A stretch of DNA of 5,992 nucleotides from NCBI GenBank assembly GCA_016882345.1, contig VGQR01000134.1, forward strand, positions 1 to 5,992, given 5' to 3'. A program made the translations under genes and the position numbers. The notes beneath the pieces are model-generated. The model worked only from the letters and a program-made list of their open reading frames with translations, did no database searches and was not told the DNA's origin. Each line of letters starts with the position of its first letter. Position 1 is the first letter of the stretch. The DNA comes from Cyanobacteria bacterium K_DeepCast_35m_m2_023 (GTDB taxonomy: Bacteria > Cyanobacteriota > Cyanobacteriia > PCC-6307 > Cyanobiaceae). This document shows, piece by piece, positions 1 to 5,359 of the stretch.

Positions 1-93
1 CTCATCGATTGCATGGATTGCCACGTGCGTGATGCTCCCCTGGGCAGGCGCACGCAGCCAGGCGAGATGCCACTGGGCCACGACGCAGCCCAT
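1..93 (-). CDS. Possible N-terminal fragment of an unrecognised leftward gene, cut by the window edge
   Basis: An ATG at 93-91 opens a leftward frame that stays open for 31 codons to the window edge; an in-frame stop lies four codons upstream of it. The translation begins MGCVVAQWHLAWLRAP and continues with a hydrophobic and polar mix that looks protein-like. About three quarters of its third positions are G or C, as in the real genes here. A purine-rich AGGGG lies 4 bases before the ATG, slightly close for a ribosome binding site. The AT-richer stretch at 94-287 could be its promoter and leader. I do not recognise the family. A plus-strand frame (1-129) in the same register is also open but reads less like a protein. 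The fragment is too short to be sure it is coding. Confidence 0.3.
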   Translation of the reverse strand, partial: MGCVVAQWHLAWLRAPAQGSITHVAIHAIDE

Positions 94-120
94 CCCGCCC
101 CTGGTTCAGCTCTGCTCAAA

Positions 121-153
121 TGGGACTAGTTTTCAGTCTCATCTCGCGTCCCA
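121..153. repeat. Inverted repeat with 6-base perfect arms
   Basis: TGGGAC at 121-126 is complementary to GTCCCA at 148-153, with 21 bases between. No T-run follows on either strand, so it does not resemble an intrinsic terminator. It lies 28 bases upstream of the possible leftward ATG at 93, within its presumed leader or promoter. Arms this short can occur by chance. Confidence 0.3.
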
Positions 154-226
154 AATAGGACCAATGCACACCGATTGCGCCGCGATTCTCGTCGCCAATG
201 CTGGGATCGTTCTCAATAATCTATTC

Positions 227-270
227 CATGTCTAGTCGTGAGTCTTGAAACGAGTATTAGACGAGACATG
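227..270. repeat. Imperfect 11-base inverted repeat (stem-loop or operator candidate)
   Basis: CATGTCTAGTC at 227-237 pairs with GACGAGACATG at 260-270 at 10 of 11 positions, leaving a 22-base spacer. It lies outside any recognised gene, just beyond the A/T run of the apcD terminator as read on the minus strand. It has no T-tract, so it is probably not a terminator. It could be a folded leader of a small RNA or of the leftward edge gene, or a dyad for a DNA-binding protein. The sequence alone does not decide between these. Confidence 0.4.
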
Positions 271-287
271 CAATGCAATCAGCCGAT

Positions 288-315
288 AAAAAAAGCCCCC
301 TGTGTCCAGGGAGCT
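288..315 (-). terminator. Rho-independent terminator of apcD
   Basis: On the minus strand the sequence reads AGCTCCCTG, loop GACA, CAGGGGGCT, then seven T residues. This is a 9-base-pair GC-rich stem (one G-T wobble) with a tetraloop and a T-tract, a textbook intrinsic terminator. It begins 31 bases after the apcD stop codon. On the plus strand no T-run follows the stem, so it acts in one direction. Its presence indicates that apcD transcription ends here and apcD is not cotranscribed with anything to its left. Confidence 0.9.
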
Positions 316-346
316 GATGAAGACTTGAAGCCGTCTAGGGATCGAC

Positions 347-841
347 TCAGGTGCTGGTTTGCATCCCCTGAATCAGGTAGTCGAAGTAGGGGGTCGCAAT
401 CTCGGCTTGGCTGCTCGAGAGCAGGGCGGTCGAGGCGTCCTTGAGACAACGCATCGATTCGACCATGCCTGGCATGGGCACGCCGAGACTGTTGTACATC
501 TCGCGGGCACCGACGAGACCGATGTTCTGGATCATCTCGGTGCTTCCAGCCAGAACGCCATAGGTGACCAGACGCAAATACCAGCTGAAATCACGCAGGC
601 ACTGGGCCCGCTGTTTTTGGCCGTAGGCATTGCCGCCTGGGGCCACGTAGTCGGGCTTGCGGCTAAACAGCTGCTTGGCTGCCTCGTCAACGATCTTTTT
701 TTCGTTGTCGGTGAGCACACGCACCACGGACAAGCGCTGACCACCGCCCGCCATGTAATCAACCATGGAGCGCAGTTCACCACCGGTGGGATAGCGCAGC
801 TGATCGTCTGCCTGCAGGATCAGATCGCGAACGACGCTCAT
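347..841 (-). CDS. apcD: Allophycocyanin alpha-B subunit (ApcD)
   Basis: A chromophore-bearing phycobiliprotein of the phycobilisome core. In the family, ApcD replaces one ApcA subunit in a basal core cylinder, emits at longer wavelength than bulk allophycocyanin, and passes energy to chlorophyll, chiefly toward photosystem I and in state transitions. The 164-residue product starts MSVVRDLILQADD and keeps the globin-like phycobiliprotein fold signature: PGGNAYG at 68-74, bilin-attachment Cys81 in QCLRD, and YLRLVTYGVLAG at 88-99. NSLGVPMPGMVE at 117-128 and Trp87 point to ApcD rather than ApcA. The usual length is about 161; here a short TST tail is added. The frame continues to an ATG at 886, but family alignment places the start at 841. 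No clear Shine-Dalgarno sequence precedes it. The gene stands alone, divergent from rlmD and closed by its own terminator; apcD is commonly unlinked from apcABC. Confidence 0.95.
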   Translation of the reverse strand: MSVVRDLILQADDQLRYPTGGELRSMVDYMAGGGQRLSVVRVLTDNEKKIVDEAAKQLFSRKPDYVAPGGNAYGQKQRAQCLRDFSWYLRLVTYGVLAGSTEMIQNIGLVGAREMYNSLGVPMPGMVESMRCLKDASTALLSSSQAEIATPYFDYLIQGMQTST

Positions 842-863
842 GGCGCACAGGTCAATCGTCATG

Positions 864-871
864 ACTTTATC
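864..871 (-). promoter_or_regulatory. Possible -10 element of apcD
   Basis: GATAAAGT on the minus strand lies 22 bases upstream of the apcD ATG at 841 and resembles a bacterial -10 box. Transcription from it would begin near 859, giving a leader of under 20 bases and excluding the upstream ATGs at 886 and 862. A TTGAGC further upstream (894-899) is 22 bases away, too far for a standard -35. This is a weak call based on one hexamer. Confidence 0.22.
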
Positions 872-955
872 GGTCTCAGGCCACATCGCGGCAGCTCAAG
901 CCTTGGGGTGTAACGCCCCTTTGCAGAGGCGGCGGTTGAATGGAGTGGCAACCGC

Positions 956-2320
956 TTGCCACCTGCTGCTTTGGGGTCGATCGTCGAGCTGCTGATCACC
1001 GGTCTGAGCCACGACGGCGCGGGTGTCGGACGTCTTGAGGACGGGCGAGTCGTGTTTGTCGCGACCCTGTTGCCAGGAGAACGGGCACGGGTTCAGCTCA
1101 CAACCAAAGCCCGGCGCCATTGGATTGGCGTGGTGGTCGAGCGTCTCAACGACAGCCCAGAGCGACGCACCCCACCCTGCATCCTGTCGGATCATTGCGG
1201 GGGATGCTCCCTGCAGCACCTGGCGTACCCAGGTCAGTTGACGATCAAGCACAACCAGGTTCGCGAAGCCCTCGAACGCATCGGCCATCTGAGCGCTCGC
1301 GTCGACCCAGTCTTGGCTTCTGGGCTCGAGCAGGGCTATCGCAATCGGGCGGTGATCCCGTTGGAACGCACAGCAGATGGGCGACTGCGGGCTGGCTACT
1401 ACCGGCGGGGTAGCCACCGGATCGTCAACATGAATCGCTGTCCGGTGCTCGATCCGCGGCTTGATGCCCTGATTGCGCCATTGAAGGCTGATCTCGACCA
1501 CAGCGACTGGCCCGTTGACCGCCATCTCGAGCATGGTGGAGGCCTGCGGCACCTGGCCCTGCGGCTCGGCCACAGCAGCGGCGAAGTCTTGATCACCCTG
1601 ATCAGCAGCCACGCTGATCTGCCCGAACGCGAAGCGCTGGCGTCCCATTGGCTTGAGCGCTGGCCCCAGGTGGTGGGGGTGATGCTCAACCAGCAACCCC
1701 ACCCGGGCAACACCCTGTTCGGTCCAACCAGCGACCTGCTGGCTGGACGGCCTTGGCTGCAGGAGCGGTTCTGCGGACTCTCGTACCAACTGGGCTGTGA
1801 CACCTTTTTCCAGGTCAACACCCCGCAGGCCGAGCGGGTGGTGCCGTTGCTGCTCGAGGCCCTGGGGTCCCAGCCCCGGGGTGTCGTCGACGCCTACTGC
1901 GGAGTGGGGGCCTTCAGTCTGCCGCTGGCCGCAGCCGGGCACCGGGTCATCGGCCTGGAGATGCACCCGGCCTCGGTGGCCCTGGCCCAGCAGAACGCCA
2001 GTCGCAACAAGCTTTCAGACCGCGCCCAGTTTGAGCAAGGGCCCGTGGCAGAGCACCTCAGCACCCATCTTGACGCGGGTGCTGAATTAGTGCTTGTCGA
2101 TCCCCCGCGCAAGGGGCTCGAGGCGTCGGTGTGCCGGGCCCTGTGTGAACGGCCCAGCCGCCAGTTGGCTTACCTGAGCTGCGATCCCGCAACCCTGGCG
2201 CGGGATCTGCAACAGCTGGTCGGCGACGGGGGCTATCAGCTCGAGCGTGTGCTGCCGCTGGATTTCTTCCCCAATACCAGCCACGTCGAGAGCCTGGCGC
2301 TGCTGCGCGTCAGCTCCTGA
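956..2320 (+). CDS. rlmD: RNA (uracil-5)-methyltransferase, TrmA/RlmD family with iron-sulfur cluster
   Basis: Transfers a methyl group from S-adenosylmethionine to C5 of a uridine in RNA, most likely 23S rRNA. The 454-residue product has a TRAM RNA-binding domain (about 7-65) and four cysteines placed as in the 4Fe-4S site of E. coli RlmD (C75, C81, C84, C162). The methyltransferase domain follows: FQVN at 285-288, the AdoMet-binding DAYCGVGAF at 312-320, DPPRKGLE at 382-389, the catalytic nucleophile C409 in SCDP, and the probable general base E445 in HVESL. All key residues are present. The start is TTG at 956: there is no in-frame ATG or GTG between the upstream stop (911-913) and the TRAM domain, and GGAG at 942-945 gives 10-base spacing. 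A TTG at 971 is the alternative. The exact target (U1939, U747 or both) cannot be read from sequence; RlmC/RlmCD naming is possible. It is divergent from apcD and overlaps the 3' end of pheT. Confidence 0.9.
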   Translation: MPPAALGSIVELLITGLSHDGAGVGRLEDGRVVFVATLLPGERARVQLTTKARRHWIGVVVERLNDSPERRTPPCILSDHCGGCSLQHLAYPGQLTIKHNQVREALERIGHLSARVDPVLASGLEQGYRNRAVIPLERTADGRLRAGYYRRGSHRIVNMNRCPVLDPRLDALIAPLKADLDHSDWPVDRHLEHGGGLRHLALRLGHSSGEVLITLISSHADLPEREALASHWLERWPQVVGVMLNQQPHPGNTLFGPTSDLLAGRPWLQERFCGLSYQLGCDTFFQVNTPQAERVVPLLLEALGSQPRGVVDAYCGVGAFSLPLAAAGHRVIGLEMHPASVALAQQNASRNKLSDRAQFEQGPVAEHLSTHLDAGAELVLVDPPRKGLEASVCRALCERPSRQLAYLSCDPATLARDLQQLVGDGGYQLERVLPLDFFPNTSHVESLALLRVSS

Positions 2321-2325
2321 GCTGA
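2310..2325. other. Palindrome across the overlapping stop codons of rlmD and pheT
   Basis: TCAGCT at 2310-2315 and AGCTGA at 2320-2325 flank the tetranucleotide CCTG, giving a 6-base-pair stem. It contains the rlmD stop (2318-2320) and the pheT stop (2310-2312 on the minus strand). It could fold at the 3' end of both convergent transcripts. No T-tract follows on either side, so it is not a standard intrinsic terminator, and no other terminator is visible between the genes. Confidence 0.35.
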
Positions 2326-4763
2326 ACGTCGCTGCGTGCCGCCAGGGCCGCACGCACCTTGCCGTGGGCCGTCTCCACGTCGGCGTCCGTCAGAGTGCGC
2401 TTCGGATCGCGATAGCGCAGCCGGAACGCCTGGCTGCAGACCCCGCTGCCCAGTTGCTCACTGCTGTAGGTGTCGATCAATTCCACCTTTTCGAGCAGGG
2501 GCCGCCCCGCCTTGCGCATCACGCCGAGCAGCTCAGCGCTGCGTGTGGCGGCTGGGACCAGCACGGCCAGATCCCGTTCGGATGCCGGCACGGTGGCAAA
2601 GGGTTGGAAGGTGGGTTGCCAGCGTGCTGCGCGCGTCGCCGCCGTCAACAATGCCGCCAGATCCAGTTCCAGCAGGTAAGTGGTTTCGGGCAGGTCCAGC
2701 TCTGCAGCCTGGGCTGGATGCAACTGGCCGAACCAGCCCGCTGGGCGGCCTTCAATCACCAACTCGGCCGAGCGACCGGGGTGCAGCGGATCCTGGGGTT
2801 TGAGCAGCCGGTCTTCAACCGGAACCGCCAGGGCATTGAGCGGCCCCTGCAGCACGCCACGGGCCTGGTGGTAGGTCAGGGGATGAGCCTTGCCGCTGCT
2901 GCTCCAGAGCTCCGAGCGGCGGCTGCCGCACACCACCGCAGCCAGCACGGTGCGGCTTTCGGCAGCGCCCGCTGGCGCAAACACCGTGCCGATCTCAAAG
3001 GCCCAGAACCCGTCCTGACCACTCTGCAGGTTGCGTTGGGCTGCAGCGAGCAGTTCGCTATGGAGCTGGTCGCGCAGGTGGCCGTAATCCGCCAACAGCG
3101 GATTGGCCAGGGGCAGGCGCGAATCGGCTTCGGGCACCAGTGAAAAACTGCAGGTCTCCTGCAGACCTGCGGCCACCAGGGCGCGGCGCAGGCGGCGCTC
3201 GGCCTGCTGCGCCGGCGTCAATCCGCCGGGCTCAAGCGGGTCGGGCAGATGCGAGGCAAAACGGTCATACCCCACCAATCGGGCCACCTCTTCGATCAGG
3301 TCGACCTCGCGCCGCAGATCGATGGCCCGCTGCGGTGGGACCTGAACCTGCCAACCTTCGTCGTCATCGCAAGGGGTCAGTTCGCAGCCGATCGCCGTCA
3401 GGGTCTGTTCGATCGCCCCATCGTCCAGATCCATGGTCTCGTTGGGCTCGCTGGGCTCGATGACCGGCCCCAGCAGGTTGTGCAGGGCATCGCGGCGCAG
3501 CAGCAACGGTGGCCGGTCCTGGGCCGTGCGGCCATGCAGCCAGCGGGGACCGACGCTGGCACCGGCCAGGGACTGCAGCAGGGCCACGGCGCGGTCCGCG
3601 GCAGCCAGCGTGGCTTCCGTGGGCAGTCCCTTTTCGAAGCGGCTGCTGGCTTCGCTGCGCAAGCCGACGCTGCGGGCGGACCGACGCACCGCCTGCGGGG
3701 CAAACACCGCCGCCTCGAGCCAGATGGATGTGGTGGACGCATCCACGGCGGTGTCTGCTCCGCCCATCACCCCGGCCAGGGCGATCGGACGGTCGGCATA
3801 GGTGACCACCAGGGCTTCAGCTGACAGCGAACGGGTCTCACCGTCGAGGGTGGTGAACTGCTCGTCGGGTTGCCCGGGCCGTAGCCCCAGGGCAGCAGGA
3901 TCGGCCTGGCCGCCGCTGCCAGCCGCCAGCCGCTCACGGTCAAAGGCATGCAGGGGTTGGCCGGTCTCGAGCATCACCAGATTGGTGATGTCGACCACGT
4001 TGTTGATCGCGCGCACACCGGCCTTCTCCAGCCGCTGCTGCAGCCAGGCGGGCGACGGCCTTACCTGCACACCGCTGAGCTCGGTCATGCTGAACAGGCC
4101 GCCTTGCTCGATCGCCTGCTGATCGGTCGTGCTCACGGGCAGGGCAGCGGCAGGCACGGCAGGCGCCTGGGGCACCGTGGTGCCACCACCCACCAAGGCG
4201 GCCACCTCGCGGGCGATGCCCAGCATCGACAGGCCATCGGGACGGTTGGCGGTGATCGCCAGTTCGAGCACCGTGTCGTCGAGGCCAAAACAGCCGGCAA
4301 CGGCGCTGCCCAGGGGCGGGACCTCAGCAAGCAGGGCATCGAGCACGGCGATGCCGTCGCTGCTGTCGCTGAGGCCCAGTTCACTGAGGGAACAAATCAT
4401 GCCGCTGCTGGCGACGCCACGCAGCTCGGCGGGTTTGATCGTCAGGTTGACCGCGGGCAGGGTGGCCCCCACCAGGGCGACAGGAACATGAATTCCATCT
4501 CGCACATTGGCCGCACCACAGACGATCTGCAGTGGTTCGGCGGCACCGACATCCACCTGGCAGACACTCAACTTGGCGGCGTCGGGATGGGGTTGCCGCT
4601 CTTGGACGAATCCGACCACCACACCGGCGGCCTGCTGGCTGAGATCGTCGATGGCGTCCACTTCAAAGCCAGCCACGGACAGCCGTTCGGCCAAGACCGC
4701 GGGCTCGAACGCACCTGCATCGGCCGACACCAGCTCCTTCAACCATTGGAGCGAGACGCGCAT
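2310..4763 (-). CDS. pheT: Phenylalanyl-tRNA synthetase beta subunit (PheT)
   Basis: The beta chain of the alpha2-beta2 enzyme that attaches phenylalanine to tRNA-Phe in the cytoplasm. The 817-residue product has the full bacterial domain order. The EMAP/OB-type tRNA-binding domain is at about 45-155 (PHPDAAKLSVC at 58-68). The B1 and B3/4 region contains ANRPDGLSMLGIAREV at 172-187 and NNVVDITN at 254-261; B3/4 carries the editing site in this family. GVMGG is at 331-335 and EASSRFEKG at 371-379. The B5 domain has D482, D488, E491 and E492 spaced like the family's Mg2+ ligands. A catalytic-like core domain follows (about 515-700), then the C-terminal anticodon-recognising FDX-ACB domain (about 720-815, FATVPASERDLAV). 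Length is normal and no key region is missing. The start MRVSLQWLKEL is the conserved family N-terminus; no strong Shine-Dalgarno precedes it. pheS is not adjacent, so the subunits are encoded apart, at least within this view. Confidence 0.97.
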   Translation of the reverse strand: MRVSLQWLKELVSADAGAFEPAVLAERLSVAGFEVDAIDDLSQQAAGVVVGFVQERQPHPDAAKLSVCQVDVGAAEPLQIVCGAANVRDGIHVPVALVGATLPAVNLTIKPAELRGVASSGMICSLSELGLSDSSDGIAVLDALLAEVPPLGSAVAGCFGLDDTVLELAITANRPDGLSMLGIAREVAALVGGGTTVPQAPAVPAAALPVSTTDQQAIEQGGLFSMTELSGVQVRPSPAWLQQRLEKAGVRAINNVVDITNLVMLETGQPLHAFDRERLAAGSGGQADPAALGLRPGQPDEQFTTLDGETRSLSAEALVVTYADRPIALAGVMGGADTAVDASTTSIWLEAAVFAPQAVRRSARSVGLRSEASSRFEKGLPTEATLAAADRAVALLQSLAGASVGPRWLHGRTAQDRPPLLLRRDALHNLLGPVIEPSEPNETMDLDDGAIEQTLTAIGCELTPCDDDEGWQVQVPPQRAIDLRREVDLIEEVARLVGYDRFASHLPDPLEPGGLTPAQQAERRLRRALVAAGLQETCSFSLVPEADSRLPLANPLLADYGHLRDQLHSELLAAAQRNLQSGQDGFWAFEIGTVFAPAGAAESRTVLAAVVCGSRRSELWSSSGKAHPLTYHQARGVLQGPLNALAVPVEDRLLKPQDPLHPGRSAELVIEGRPAGWFGQLHPAQAAELDLPETTYLLELDLAALLTAATRAARWQPTFQPFATVPASERDLAVLVPAATRSAELLGVMRKAGRPLLEKVELIDTYSSEQLGSGVCSQAFRLRYRDPKRTLTDADVETAHGKVRAALAARSDVQLRS

Positions 4764-4881
4764 GGCGGGGTCGATGGGCGAGGTCTGGGGCGGATCCTAG
4801 GGATTGGCCTGAGAGGGTTCGATCAACAGGTATGGTCAGTGATTGTCACTTCGCTTCGCTCTCGCGGCGCAACGTCCTTCC
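4764..4881. promoter_or_regulatory. Divergent pheT / rpmG intergenic region with a short palindrome
   Basis: These 118 bases must hold the promoters of both pheT (leftward) and the rpmG operon (rightward). Near the middle is a 13-base palindrome, AGTGA-TTG-TCACT (4838-4850). TATGGT at 4831-4836 might serve as a rightward -10, but no well-spaced -35 accompanies it. No T-box or tRNA-like leader is recognisable ahead of pheT in this distance. The palindrome does not match the GTA-N8-TAC consensus of NtcA. Confidence 0.4.
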
Positions 4882-5076
4882 ATGGCCAAAAACAAGGGCG
4901 TCCGGATCGTGATCACTCTCGAGTGCACCGAATGCCGGTCCAACCCCGCCAAGCGTTCTCCCGGTGTGTCCCGCTACACCACCGAGAAGAACCGCCGGAA
5001 CACCACTGAAAGGCTTGAGCTCAAGAAGTTCTGCCCACACTGCAACGCCTCGACGGTTCACAAGGAAATCAAGTGA
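4882..5076 (+). CDS. rpmG: 50S ribosomal protein L33
   Basis: A small zinc-ribbon protein of the large ribosomal subunit. The 64-residue product begins [18 protein letters not shown] and shows two CxxC pairs (C15/C18 and C51/C54), so it is the zinc-binding form of L33. [11 protein letters not shown] at 31-41 and [10 protein letters not shown] at 45-54 are typical of the family. The frame extends 13 codons upstream to 4843, but the MAKNKG start is the conserved one. No Shine-Dalgarno precedes the ATG; the leader ends in the pyrimidine-rich GTCCTTCC. It is the first gene of a probable operon with rpsR and the exoribonuclease gene, divergent from pheT. Confidence 0.96.
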   Translation: MAKNKGVRIVITLECTECRSNPAKRSPGVSRYTTEKNRRNTTERLELKKFCPHCNASTVHKEIK

Positions 5077-5079
5077 ATC

Positions 5080-5093
5080 GCTGCGTTTGCAGC
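5080..5093 (+). other. Short hairpin between rpmG and rpsR
   Basis: GCTGC at 5080-5084 and GCAGC at 5089-5093 form a perfect 5-base-pair stem around a GTTT loop, starting 3 bases after the rpmG stop. There is no T-tract, so it is unlikely to terminate transcription. It might stabilise or mark a processing point in the rpmG-rpsR message. A stem this small can arise by chance. Confidence 0.25.
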
Positions 5094-5129
5094 TGCAGCC
5101 TTCCGAACTGATCTCAACCCTCCCTTTCC

Positions 5130-5351
5130 ATGTCGAGCTCCTTCTTCAAAAAGCGCCTGTCCCCGATCAAGCCGGGTGATCCAATCGATTACAAGGATGT
5201 GGATCTGCTCAAGCGTTTCATCACCGAGCGCGGCAAGATCCTGCCCCGTCGCCTGACCGGCCTGACCGCCAAGCAACAGCGTGATCTCACCAATGCGGTC
5301 AAGCGCGCCCGCATTGTGGCGTTGTTGCCCTTTGTTAACCCCGAAGGCTGA
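5130..5351 (+). CDS. rpsR: 30S ribosomal protein S18
   Basis: A primary small-subunit protein that sits with S6 on the platform of the 30S particle. The 73-residue product has a short basic N-terminus ([15 protein letters not shown]) and the diagnostic block [20 protein letters not shown] (21-40), followed by [20 protein letters not shown] and ALLPF. The length is normal. Unlike the common rpsF-rpsR arrangement elsewhere, here it follows rpmG by 53 bases, as is usual in cyanobacteria. The ATG has no Shine-Dalgarno; the pyrimidine-rich CCCTCCCTTTCC lies directly before it. Only 8 bases separate its stop from the putative start of the next gene, suggesting cotranscription. Confidence 0.97.
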   Translation: MSSSFFKKRLSPIKPGDPIDYKDVDLLKRFITERGKILPRRLTGLTAKQQRDLTNAVKRARIVALLPFVNPEG

Positions 5352-5359
5352 GCTCCGCT

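Larger units (their letters stand above)
94..287. other. Intergenic region without a supportable gene, containing two inverted repeats
   Basis: This stretch is AT-richer than the flanking genes and carries no convincing coding frame. The plus-strand frame open from the edge to 235 has scattered third-position use and no ribosome binding site. I see no tRNA. It lies downstream of the apcD terminator and upstream of the possible leftward edge gene, so a promoter and leader for that gene is the most natural reading. AT-rich hexamers on the minus strand, such as TAATAC near 253-258, could be -10 elements, but I could not pair any of them with a well-spaced -35 box. Confidence 0.5.

Noticed and set aside
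29..235. Plus-strand small frame in the left intergenic region
   Set aside because: No ribosome binding site, rare codons, a drift in base composition through its length, and no recognisable motif; it also crosses the inverted repeat at 121-153 and runs into the one at 227-270.
842..886. N-terminal extension of apcD to the ATG at 886
   Set aside because: Family proteins begin at MSVV; the 15 extra residues have no counterpart, and the stretch contains the best -10 candidate.
359..913. A 184-codon plus-strand frame opposite apcD
   Set aside because: Antisense to the highly conserved apcD, with no independent support.
896..1966. A 356-codon open frame on the minus strand opposite rlmD
   Set aside because: It lies antisense to a gene with all catalytic and cluster residues intact. 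GC-rich codon use on the coding strand keeps the opposite frame open, and its translation (rich in Q, P, R and H) resembles no family I know.
2247..3143. A 298-codon plus-strand frame opposite the 3' part of pheT
   Set aside because: Antisense to an intact pheT and overlapping the end of rlmD; its composition is typical of a shadow frame in GC-rich DNA.
3948..5009. A 353-codon plus-strand frame across the 5' part of pheT and into rpmG
   Set aside because: It covers two well-supported genes and the promoter gap between them. Rich in H, G and Q with no recognisable domain, it is a shadow of pheT.
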